From Thalassiosira profunda (lineage: Eukaryota > Bacillariophyta > Thalassiosirophyceae > Thalassiosirales > Thalassiosiraceae), in contig JALLAP010001382.1 in assembly GCA_036939355.1 (NCBI GenBank), positions 1 to 12,635 of the forward strand: DNA of 12,635 nt, read 5' to 3'. Below, in pieces: positions 1-8,073 of the stretch. The notes beneath the pieces were generated by a model. It worked only from the letters and a program-made list of their open reading frames with translations. It ran no database searches and was not told the DNA's origin. Within the stretch, counting starts at the first letter, position 1, and the number at the start of each line of letters is the position of its first letter. The position numbers and the translations under genes were made by a program.

Positions 1-1706
1 CCATCAGAGACCCCTGGGCAACACCGAACATCGTCGAGATCAACAGGTTGGCGAACGCGCCAAACGAAGCCATGACCTCTGGATAAGGAATGTATGTTGA
101 CTTGCCAACCTCGAAGAAGATTAACCCGAAGAGCAGACCGAACGCGAGATTGCTGACTATCCGCACAACGGTCGCCATTTTGTCGCGATACAGCTTCTTC
201 AGCTCCCTTCCAAATAGGAGGCGAGTTTGGGTAGCGAGCCCAACGTGCTTCGTGCCGGCGGTCAGAGCGCCGTTACGTGCCTTTTGCGATTGCTGCACGT
301 CGCCGTTGTCGAGTCTGCCATTGAAGAATCCCACCTTCTCCAGATCTTCGATCGAATTGGTCTGCGTCACCTCCTGATTGTCGTGAGGATTGGATGAGGA
401 CGAGAGCACTTCACTGCAACAGATCAACAATAAAAGATTGCACGTACCAATATCCAGTCCGCAATGTTGTAGTCGCCAGGCTTTGGAAAGCCCTTTTCCA
501 AAAACTCCTCCTCGACGACATCCATCGATCCGTTGTACAGAATGCGCCCTCCCAGCATCAGCAGTAGACAATCAATCTTTCGGACGACGGGCGGGGGCGG
601 CTGGTGGATCGTCACAATCACCGTGGCCCCGGCATTCGCAATCTTCTTCAGCACCTCCATCAAACTTTGGGCCGAGTAGCTGTCCAATCCACTGGTGGGC
701 TCATCCAATACCACGATTTCGGGACTGGTCACCAACTCCACGCCGCATTGCACGCGCTTCTTCTCCCCGCCACTGAGGCCCCCGGACATTAGTGGTCCCC
801 CACCAATAAGCGTATCCGCCACTCCTGTCAAACCCAAATTCTCCAAGATATCTTCCACAATCTCGTGAATTTCCGCGTCGGTTGTGGATCTGTCCAGCCT
901 CAGCTTAGCGGAAAAGGTGATGGCCTCGCGCGGGGTACTCGTGGCCGGGATAGAAACCTCTTGCTCGACATACGCAATATGTTTACGGACATTGATGTTG
1001 GTGGTGTCGACAGTGGTGCCATCGAGGCGGATCGTCCCGCTCCTGTCGAGTTTGGACGAGCTTCCTATTCTCCCTGTGAGGATCTTCATCAGAGACCTGT
1101 GGATGCATCAAACCATATCATATGCGCACATGATGTGAGCAAGCAATTTATCCGCAGATTGCAATTCATCCGCACGTCGTGAGCAACCTTGGTAGAATTG
1201 CAATCAACTCACGTCTTGCCCGAACCGCTGGGCCCCATCACTGCCGTCAATGTCTTGGGCACGAAGCTGCCGCCGATGCCACCCAGTATCTTCTTCGATG
1301 GTTTCTTCTTGGCGCCTCGCGTGGCCAATAAAATGTTGGCAAAGTCAAGGGTATGGCCGCCTCGATCAGCAAAGAGAGAACTCCTCCGTTTCGATCCGCC
1401 AATATTGTTGGGCGCGGTGGACGATTGCACGACGGCGATGGCCGCGTCGGCCGCCTCCACGTCACCGCCATCAACCACCCCCAGGGGCTTCGGCGCCCCC
1501 TCGGCCCGCGCGAGGGCGTGGGCCACCTCGCTCGACGAGGGAGGGATGGGGAAGCCATCATCGTCTTGCAACTCGATCGCCTCATTTGGTGCGTCATCGT
1601 CGCGCGGCACTATAAATCCCTCGCGGTCCAGAACGTCCGCCTCGTCACTGGGGGCAGCGCTCCCGTGCTGCGAGGCGAAGGGCCGGGTGGGGAAGGCGGA
1701 CGTCAT
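1..1706 (-). CDS. ABCG-family half-transporter (partial, 3 exons visible)
   Basis: This is an ATP-driven membrane transporter of the ABCG (White/PDR half-transporter) type, with the nucleotide-binding domain before the membrane domain. The visible exons are 1706-1213, 1096-448 and 373-1, giving about 505 residues before the window edge. Residues 1-120 are acidic and of low complexity. The ABC domain shows Walker A GPSGSGKT (158-165, split by intron 1), Q-loop YVEQE (Gln210), signature LSGGEKKRV (272-280), Walker B IVVLDEP, D-loop SGLDS and H-loop His329. The H-loop is followed by an unusual PPPP. The domain ends at the ADWIL/EVTQ junction restored by splicing intron 2. Exon 3 encodes a linker, then a first membrane helix (about 449-469) and the start of a second. 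I chose the ATG at 1706 because the ORF upstream of it looks like untranslated sequence. The substrate cannot be told from sequence. The remaining membrane helices lie outside the window. Confidence 0.92.
374..447 (-). other. Intron 2 of the ABCG gene (74 nt)
   Basis: The donor is GTACGT and the acceptor is AATCAG, phase 0. Joining gives ADWIL-EVTQ, a typical ABCG sequence at the end of the ATPase domain. An upstream acceptor (TTGCAG, near 410) would put a TGA directly in frame, so the downstream one is preferred. Confidence 0.85.
1097..1212 (-). other. Intron 1 of the ABCG gene (116 nt)
   Basis: The donor is GTGAGT and the acceptor is CCACAG. Splicing joins GGC AAG AC to G TCT CTG ATG, which completes the Walker A Thr and continues as SLMKILTGR, the expected ABCG sequence (phase 2). 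Confidence 0.93.
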
Positions 1707-2097
1707 GCTGTCGGGTGAAGGTGAGTGAAGGGGAAGGTGCGAGAGGGTGCGAGTGGGGCGGGGGGGCGGGCGGGCGTGTGCACGTATCGTACGTAAGTAT
1801 TGTATGACTGGCTGCATTTTAAGTTTAACTGTGGTACTCAACATCTCAACACAACTTCCTTCAATCCTCTCCGGACTGCGGACTCCAGAGATTGGTGGAC
1901 TGCTCTTTGCAATTACCCTCTGGTCTCTAGACGAGATTTTCCTACCTGCTAGGCGTTTCCGGTTTGTGTTGCAGCTGTCGGCCCGAAAGAGGGGTTATCG
2001 AGCCCGCTGCTTATTCGAAGTATACCTATCCATACGCTCTGTCACGCCCGCCCGGGCGATACCGTGATGTTTCCAGCCCCATCCTTGCCTCGTTGCT
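1707..2097. promoter_or_regulatory. Upstream region of the ABCG gene and 3' region of the glycosyltransferase gene
   Basis: These 391 bases lie between the ABCG start (1706) and the glycosyltransferase stop (2098), both on the minus strand. They should hold the ABCG promoter and 5' UTR and the downstream gene's 3' UTR. A G/C-rich tract around 1745-1780 would be a pyrimidine-rich leader in the ABCG mRNA. I see no RNA gene, repeat or convincing core-promoter motif here. Confidence 0.4.
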
Positions 2098-3331
2098 TCA
2101 CTCTTTGGCTTCCCCCCATCTCATCAGCATTAATAACGTGTTGTTGGATGCATCCGCCTCACTTATATTGACGTACCACTCGTGCTCTGACTCGTTCCAC
2201 GTTCTCACGGTTGTTGCTTCGCCATAATCTCTGTATTTCGGAACCATCCGCGTCAGTTGCTTCCACGCCGCATCGTCGAAGAAGAAGCCTTTGTAGAACT
2301 TTCAGTGATGCCCGATGTGAGAATTGAGAGTGACGAAGCCAAAAACAATCGCAAGCCAAGGCATGCAGAGTGGTACGTACGCCGTAAGGAATTTTGCTGT
2401 TGCACAACGTCCCTTTGATATCCGGCCTCGACTTGACGCACGTCTTGTGATGATACTCCGCATCCGACTTGAGGAAATAGTGGTACAGAATCGCCACGTC
2501 TGTCGGGTTATCATAATTGATCATCCGCTTCCAACCCTTTTGTCTGTGCGCTTTCCCGTTCGTGTCTAACCAGGCGCCTCTTTTCAAGAGAACAGAATGA
2601 GTCCAACGCATGTCGTCGGCCACGTACTTTGGCCTCACAATGACCTTGACTTTGTCCTGCCGGGCCTCGTACGGACTCCAGTGGACGTTGCGTTTTGTGA
2701 CAGGGACAGCTGTGTATCTTTGTTCACCGCTGGTGCCCATGGACCTCCAGTTCAAGGATAGCTGCCCACAGCGTTCGATGGGACAGTGGTGATCCATAAA
2801 GTCCACGATGTTGTCAAAGGTCTTGAGCACGACGAATTCGTCTGCATCATATAGCGCAGCAAAGGTGGAATTTGCCGCATCTTTGAATATGCATTGATCG
2901 AATGCCGCTTTCTGTTTGGCTGCACCAGGAAAGTGAACGAGCCGGATGTACTCGTGGATGTCCTCCCTCGATTCGTACCAGCTGTATATCCCCAAATGCA
3001 ACCCATTCTTCAGCTCAAAGTCGGGCGAATTGTCGTAGATGTAAATGGGGCTGAATCCCAATGCAACTTGGTAATCGATCCACTCGTCCAAGTACAGTGT
3101 CTCATTTTTGACGATGACGCAAATGGCGACGTTGGACGTGCTGTTGCTCGGCTTGTAGACCCGGACTCTGCCATCGTCGTCGTCGAGGAATGCACCATCG
3201 GCATCAAGGCGGCGACTTAGACCAACGGGTGTGTCGCCTTGCTGCTTCGCGAGGAAATTGAGGAAGAGGAAGGCCGCCAACAGGATCGGGATGGGCCTGA
3301 ATATGATCGCAAAGCATCGTTTGCCTGCCAT
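2098..3331 (-). CDS. Type II membrane glycosyltransferase, GT92/GT2-like, two exons
   Basis: This is probably a Golgi or ER glycosyltransferase. Exon 1 is 3331-2381 (317 codons) and exon 2 is 2298-2098 (66 codons plus TGA), for 383 aa. The first ATG is at 3331; the in-frame codon at 3355 is TTG. Residues 7-27 form one hydrophobic segment after a basic start, a signal anchor. The catalytic region starts near residue 69 (ICVIVKNE, then EWIDYQVALGF and IYIYDNS) and has a DxD-type motif, YDADEF (161-166), for metal and nucleotide-sugar binding. A further conserved block is HYFLKSDAEY (284-293). Exon 2 gives FYKGFFFDDAAWKQL and VPKYRDYG, which read as ordinary protein. Unspliced reading beyond 2381 instead gives a basic tail that looks spurious. 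The family assignment (DUF23/GT92 or a relative of GT2) is from motif memory. The acceptor sugar is unknown. Confidence 0.85.
2299..2380 (-). other. Intron of the glycosyltransferase gene (82 nt)
   Basis: The donor is GTACGT after KIPYG and the acceptor is CTGAAAG before TTC TAC AAA, phase 0. In the exon 2 frame a TGA sits immediately before the acceptor, which fixes the boundary. The acceptor lacks a strong pyrimidine tract. Confidence 0.78.
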
Positions 3332-3959
3332 GATGGCGAGGGGAGATGCGGGCAACTAGCACCCAGCGTCCAGCCCAAGGGTGGTCGGTGGCTCAGGGAA
3401 GGCCACCGAAGTGCAGGTGCACCACCGTGCACCGCTGCACCTCCCGAGAAAAAAAGGAAAAGCTAAGTATGCAGCATCAGGCAGCATCCCAACCGAAGGG
3501 CCGCCGCAGCGACGACAAGCACAGGCGCCGTCGTTCGCTGAACGGGTAGAGCCGAAGGTTGGTGGCGCGCCCGCCCGGAGGGTGACAGTATTGTAGCCCG
3601 TCCGGGAGAGTGAGGAGGTGGAGAGAGGAGGACGGTGGGAAATGGGAACTGTTTTGGGACAGATTGTAGAGCGAGCGCTGCTTCGTATTGCACTCCTAGT
3701 ATGTCGGTATCTTTCCAGCTGCCTCTTATTGCAACTCTCAGCCTCGATACTACGTTCCTAGACTTCGTTTCCGGTTGTGTGCAGCTACCTATTCACTGTC
3801 TTTCAATCATATTTCGACGCGGCAATGGTCAGCTGAGAGACGGGTTATCAGAGCTATCAAGATCTCAAAGAAACAAGGGCCCGTCATTCTCCGTCTCTTC
3901 TCTTCGCCGAGCCGCAGCCATACAACCTCTCACTCCTTTCTGATTCTGCAGGCATCGAT
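3332..3959. promoter_or_regulatory. Glycosyltransferase promoter region and 3' region of the FrnE-like gene
   Basis: These 628 bases separate two minus-strand genes. Next to the glycosyltransferase start is a cluster of GTGCA-type motifs (3411-3441). Nearer the FrnE-like stop is an inverted repeat (3837-3843 with 3891-3897). Short ORFs here are basic or Pro/Ser-rich, resemble no family I know, and look like chance. Confidence 0.4.
3411..3441. repeat. Cluster of four GTGCA/TGCAC motifs upstream of the glycosyltransferase
   Basis: Four closely spaced GTGCA or TGCAC words occur, including the perfect palindrome GGTGCACC at 3416-3423 and a second GTGCAC at 3427-3432. They lie 80-110 bp upstream of the ATG. 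This may be a transcription-factor site cluster, but no binding factor can be named. Confidence 0.35.
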
Positions 3960-4764
3960 CTACAACCTTCCGAACACTCTCAGGAATGCCTCACTTTCCT
4001 GCGCTCCGTTCAGCACCGCCTTCCCATCCACTATGAACATTGGCACCCCCCTGCACTGATAGCCGTACTCTTCCATCTCCCGCCGCACCTCGCTCGCGCC
4101 CAATTCAGCGTCGGACAAAAAGTCACCAGCCTGATCCAGCCCCGCGTTCGACGCGCATTCCTCCAACACGGATTGCTCCCCCAGCGATTGGTTCTCCTCA
4201 AAGTACGCCCGGAAGAGTTGTTCGACGACTTTGTCCTGCAGTTCCGAGCCGCCCACCTCGCGCGCCTTCCAGATCAATCGATGGCTGTCTTGCGTGTTCC
4301 CCACATACCCGCCGTACTCCATCCGTATCCCGTGTTCCGCCGCCACTGCCTTCATTTGCGGTACCATCCCCTGCACCCGTGCCGCGCCGAACCTCTGATT
4401 GTAGTAGTCCATCTTGTCGAGCCCTCGCCCCTTCGGGAGGCGGGGATTGAGCTCGAACGGACGCCACCGCACGTCGAACTCGAGGGTTGGAAAGCGCGTC
4501 TTGGCGTCGGTCAGGGCTTCCTCGAGGCGCCGCTTCCCGATGAAACCAGGGTCAGATCGTGTCTGACACTACGTCGATGGGCACGACGCGGCGGGTTGCG
4601 GTCGTCGCGGCGGAGGAGGACGAAGGAGTCGACATGGCGAGCGGGCGAGTTTGTGAGGATGCGATTGCACGGGCAACGAGCGATGGGGAAGAGGCGAGGA
4701 GTGGACGGGTTTGCAAGGAGAACGGCGGGGAGGAGACGAAGCGGCGGATGAGGGCGACCTTCAT
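3960..4764 (-). CDS. FrnE-like DsbA-family thiol oxidoreductase, disrupted at the active site
   Basis: The family has a thioredoxin fold with an inserted helical domain and normally a CPWC motif near the N-terminus. Reading from ATG 4764, residues 1-43 are rich in Arg, Ser and Ala and look like a mitochondrial presequence; an inner ATG at 4635 could give a shorter form. The frame reaches PIDVVSDTI and then hits TGA at 4552-4554, exactly where the first motif Cys should be. Next come CCC TGG (Pro-Trp), one stray T (4545), and then FIGKRRLEEALTDAK in a shifted frame, so two bases of the second Cys codon are missing. From there the frame is open to TAG at 3960, with VRWRPFELNP, YVGNTQDSHRL and RGVPMFIVDGK, all typical of FrnE. 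The family call is firm. Whether the gene is functional is open: it could be a pseudogene, sequence error, selenoprotein plus error, or an unusual 40-nt intron. Confidence 0.82.
4552..4554 (-). other. In-frame TGA at the first active-site cysteine codon of the FrnE-like gene
   Basis: The TGA replaces a Cys codon between DTI and PW. It could be a nonsense mutation, an error or a selenocysteine codon. A 2-nt deletion eight bases downstream means that reading through TGA alone does not restore the protein. Confidence 0.85.
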
Positions 4765-5115
4765 TTCGTCTTGGCGCAAATAAGTGAAGGCTCTGACGTC
4801 CGTGCAACAAAGAGGGCCGGCTGGGCATCAGATTATTCTTTATGTCAGTCTAGAGGGGTACTATTCCCACGTATAATCAACAAAGGATACCTTTGCCAGA
4901 GTGCTTCTGATCTTCCGCGGCCCTGTTCTTCCGACAAAATCTTTGGAAGCCACCGCACATGATGTGAAGCCGCCACCTCGGGTAGAGAGCGCCATCAACT
5001 CATATTGCTCGGCGGCAACACCCTTGAGCTTGCAGCCTACTCTGTCTCATTATTTGCAGTTTGCAGATCGCGTCGTCGACCATCTCTCCAACTCCAATTC
5101 ATCGGCAGCGCAGCC
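4765..5115. promoter_or_regulatory. Divergent promoter region between the FrnE-like gene and the amidase
   Basis: These 351 bases separate start codons pointing in opposite directions, so both promoters must lie here. An upstream in-frame ORF extension of the amidase (from 5005) does not look like protein. I see no clear TATA box, repeat or RNA gene. Confidence 0.45.
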
Positions 5116-6493
5116 ATGTCCCGCCACGGCGACATCTCCAGCTCACCCGACACCGTCGGAGTGTGCGTCTTTCAGTATCCCATGCCGCGCCTGCACACCA
5201 ACGAGGAGGTCCTCGCCAACGCCCAAAAGATCTGCGATATCGTCAAAGGAACAAAGATCGGGCTGCCCGGGATGGACTTGATTGTCTTTCCCGAGTACTC
5301 GACGATGGGCATCATGTACGATCGTCAGGAGATGTTCGACACCGCGTGCGCCATTCCCGGTCCGCTGACGGACATGTTCGGCGAGGCGTGCAAGGAGGCC
5401 GGCGTGTGGGGAGGTGCGTCGGCACGCACTTGATGCTTTGCTGTTTCTGCAACTTTGGAGCACCATGCACTCAACCTCTTGTCCCATCGATCAGTGTTCA
5501 GCTTGACGGGCGAGCAGCACGAGGAGCACCCGAAGAAGAATCCATACAACACGCTCGTCTTGATCAATGACCAAGGAGAGATTGTGCAAAAGTACCGAAA
5601 GCTCCTGCCGTGGACTCCGATTGAAGGTGAGAGGAGTGGGTCATATCTTGTGCATCCTGCTCGGCGACCATACGTGCTCACCTCGCTGGATGCCGCATCG
5701 CAGGGTGGACCCCAGGCAATCTCGGCACCTTGGTGGCGGAGGGACCAAAGGGGATGAAGGTGTCGATGATCATCTGTGACGACGGCAACTACCCCGAGAT
5801 TTGTGAGTGTTGGATTGTGCCAGAGCAAAGAAGCGATGCGCGGCCGACGAACTAAACCACTTCGTGCATACTCCATTGCAGGGCGGGATTGTGCAATGAA
5901 GGGCGCAGAATTGATCATCCGCCCGCAGGGATACATGTATCCTGCGAAGGATCAGCAGGTGCAAGTCTCCAAAACGATGGCTTGGTGCAACCAGGTATAT
6001 GTCGCGGTGGCCAATGCGTCAGGATTCGATGGAGTTTATACCTATTTCGGCCACTCAGCCATCATCGGGAGCGACGGGCGCACCCTCGGCGAGTGTGGGA
6101 CCGAGGACAACGGCATTCAGTACGCGCAGCTGTCGATCTCGGGCATTCGGGACGCAAGGGCGAACGACCAAAGTCAGAACCAACTGTTCAAGTTGACGCA
6201 CCGGGGCTATTCTGGCGTCTATGCAAACGGGGATGGAGACAAAGGAGTGGCCGAGTGCCCTTTTGATTGGTAAGAGGAGGGCATGCTGTTTGTGTGATCA
6301 AGTTGCCAAGTATCACGCTAATCCTTTCTTCAGGTACAAGACGTGGGTGACCAATCCCAAGCTTGCGCAGGAAATGGCGGAGAAGGTCACCCGTCGCACC
6401 ATTGGTGTGGCGTGTTGTCCGGTGGCGGGCATTCCACCTCCGAATGAGGAAGAAGAGCTGCTTGAGTTGACGAACGAGCTCAACCTGACGTAG
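5116..6493 (+). CDS. amiE: Aliphatic amidase, AmiE-like, five exons
   Basis: It hydrolyses short aliphatic amides to the acid and ammonia, a nitrogen-scavenging reaction of the nitrilase superfamily. The exons are 5116-5413, 5495-5626, 5704-5802, 5882-6269 and 6334-6493, coding for 358 aa; Pseudomonas AmiE has 346. The catalytic residues are present: Glu60 in VFPEYS, Lys135 in QKYRK and Cys168 in [10 protein letters not shown], with the auxiliary Glu143 in PIEGW. Long stretches, such as RHGDISSS at the start and [18 protein letters not shown] and [11 protein letters not shown] later, match bacterial AmiE closely. It is nearer AmiE than formamidase AmiF by the [10 protein letters not shown] region. 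The ATG at 5116 is chosen because [10 protein letters not shown] aligns with the AmiE N-terminus. There is no targeting peptide, so it is probably cytosolic. The bacterial look together with introns suggests an old horizontal transfer. Confidence 0.96.
5414..5494 (+). other. Amidase intron 1 (81 nt)
   Basis: GTGCGT to GATCAG, phase 1. Splicing restores VWG-V-FSLTGE, continuous with the AmiE pattern. Unspliced reading meets TGA within 20 bases. Confidence 0.93.
5627..5703 (+). other. Amidase intron 2 (77 nt)
   Basis: GTGAGA to ATCGCAG, phase 1. Splicing joins PIE to GWTPGNLG, as expected in the family. Confidence 0.93.
5803..5881 (+). other. Amidase intron 3 (79 nt)
   Basis: GTGAGT to ATTGCAG, phase 1. 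Splicing creates the Trp codon of PEIWRDCAMKG. Confidence 0.94.
6270..6333 (+). other. Amidase intron 4 (64 nt)
   Basis: GTAAGA to TTCTTCAG, phase 2. Splicing creates the Trp codon of CPFDWYKTW. It is the shortest well-supported intron in the window. Confidence 0.94.
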
Positions 6494-6936
6494 CTTTGAC
6501 GTTCATTTTTTGGGGCATTTTTGGATGTGAGTGGCGTATCCTTAGAGGCTTTTGTGAGAGTGTGTCTATGATGCGACTGCTGATGTTGTACAGGGAGAAC
6601 TTTGCTGTAGTTGGTTGTTGAACGGATCGCGGGCGAGCACACGAGTTGTATTGAGCAGGTCTATTTTGTCTAGTGCTTCCTATTCCTAGTCTATTGGTGT
6701 GAGAGAGCCACGCTCTCTCCTCGTCAAAACTTCTCCTCGCAACTCACNCTTCCTATTCCTAGTCTATTGGTGTGAGAGAGCCACGCTCTCTCCTCGTCAA
6801 AACTTCTTCTTGCAACTCACAACACAGGATTTCTCTTGGACATACATCACACGCAACACAAACAACACAGAATCTCTAGGTGTCTCCTTGTCTGCCTTGG
6901 CTTGTACACGTAGCATGGCAAACAAACTTGATATTC
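6494..6936. other. Convergent 3' region between amidase and cyclin
   Basis: These 443 bases lie between two stop codons on opposite strands and should hold both 3' UTRs. The region contains the 72-nt duplication around the N at 6748. No ORF here looks like protein. Confidence 0.5.
6676..6820. repeat. 72-nt direct duplication flanking a single N
   Basis: Copies at 6676-6747 and 6749-6820 differ at two positions (ctcctcgc against cttcttgc) and are separated only by the undetermined base 6748. Each copy holds an 8-bp perfect hairpin, GAGAGAGC-CAC-GCTCTCTC (first copy 6701-6719). The arrangement looks like two overlapping contig ends placed side by side rather than a biological repeat, though a true tandem duplication is possible. 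Confidence 0.85.
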
Positions 6937-8073
6937 TCATTGCGACTTGACGGACGTCGGCGACCTGGGCGTCGTCGACGACAATGGGAACAGCTCCGTC
7001 AGGTTGGGACAGATGGTTTGCAAAATCTTCTTGGCGCCCTCGACATTTCGTTTCTCCCGATGAAAGTGGTGCGACGACGCCCGTAGCACTTGCGCCTCGA
7101 ACTCTTGCCGGCTTTGCTCGCTCAGTTTCGGTGCGTCCGGGCCGGACTTGGAGTGGAGGACGTCCAGCGCGTGCGATATGGACGCGTACGCCACGACGCT
7201 CGGTTTGTACACGAGACTCAATGCCGGCACCGACACCGACAGCTCGGAGAGATACTTGGCGCAGTCGTAGACAAAAAGCGGCAGCCGCTCCTCCGTCGAC
7301 GGGAGGTGAAGCAGCAGCGACTCGACGATGGGGCCCGACGGGACAATGGGATTCACGTGCCAATCGAGCGTCCGAAAGACGTCCCGCTCGCATTCCTCGA
7401 TTTCGCCTGGCGTGAACTGATTCCGCGAGATCGAAGCGCAGACGGCCAGGCTGAATCTGGATCGGTTCCATTGCGGCTGCGACTGGCCGGGGCTGCCTAT
7501 TTCCGATTTGCCGGCGACGCTGCGGTTCACCTGCCGACTCTCTCCGTGGAGCTTCACGGCGACGTACAGCGCGGTGAGCGCCACGAGCTGGAACCTCTTT
7601 CGAGTGACTGGAACCTCCTGCCCCGCGGGGCCGTCGAACGTCAGCGTGAAGTACCGATCGACGTAGAAGAGCGCGATGCCCACCGCCTCCCGGTTGAGGT
7701 GAAAATAATCGCAGATGTCGTACATCCACTCGCAGGTGCGGCGGCGGCACCGCTCGCTCACGCCCTGGTCCTTCGACTCCTGCGCCGCGGGGAGGAGCAC
7801 GGACGAGTGGAGGTAGTGCGGCGCCACTTGATATTGCTCCGCGCCCTCCACCTTCAGGATGTGGCGGAGGTGAGCCGCCGCCAGGTCCGCCTCGTCGTTC
7901 GACCCCACACTCATATCAGACGACGATTGAGAAGAGGAGGCGTCGAAGGAGCTGCTCCCTCCGCCGTCGAGGCGAATGTCCGCCCCCATGACGGAATCAG
8001 GCGTCACCGGCGGGCCGGAGCTGCAGGCGAGGCTGCCGGGGGAGCTGTGGCCTTCCCGTTCCGACGAGTCCAT
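6937..8073 (-). CDS. Cyclin (diatom-type, cyclin box protein)
   Basis: This is a regulatory partner of a cyclin-dependent kinase. From the ATG at 8073 it has 378 aa. Residues 1-65 are Ser/Gly-rich and disordered. The cyclin N-terminal fold covers about 105-245: RRRTCEWMYDICDYF (111-124), AVGIALFYVDRYF (130-142) and LVALTALYVAVKLHGE (163-178, including the conserved Lys). These are followed by ISRNQFTPGEIEECERDVFRTLDWHVNP. A weaker C-terminal helical part reaches about 350, and the tail is Ser/Thr-Pro-rich, as for CDK substrates. An insert at about 181-202 is atypical and may be a 54-nt intron (7477-7530). The ORF is open upstream to 8247, but that part does not look like protein. It resembles the diatom-specific cyclin group; the precise class (D-, B- or P-like) cannot be fixed. 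Confidence 0.88.
   Translation of the reverse strand: MDSSEREGHSSPGSLACSSGPPVTPDSVMGADIRLDGGGSSSFDASSSQSSSDMSVGSNDEADLAAAHLRHILKVEGAEQYQVAPHYLHSSVLLPAAQESKDQGVSERCRRRTCEWMYDICDYFHLNREAVGIALFYVDRYFTLTFDGPAGQEVPVTRKRFQLVALTALYVAVKLHGESRQVNRSVAGKSEIGSPGQSQPQWNRSRFSLAVCASISRNQFTPGEIEECERDVFRTLDWHVNPIVPSGPIVESLLLHLPSTEERLPLFVYDCAKYLSELSVSVPALSLVYKPSVVAYASISHALDVLHSKSGPDAPKLSEQSRQEFEAQVLRASSHHFHREKRNVEGAKKILQTICPNLTELFPLSSTTPRSPTSVKSQ

Noticed and set aside
1845..2097. Possible tRNA (GGTTATCGAGCCC resembles a T-arm)
   Set aside because: No acceptor stem, D-arm or anticodon arm can be drawn around it.
2159..2380. Unspliced C-terminal tail of the glycosyltransferase
   Set aside because: The composition turns abruptly basic after a GTACGT donor; the spliced frame gives a better protein end.
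3463..3693. 76-residue minus-strand ORF between the glycosyltransferase and FrnE-like genes
   Set aside because: It is Pro/Ala/Ser-rich with no motif and lies where the promoter and 3' UTR are expected.
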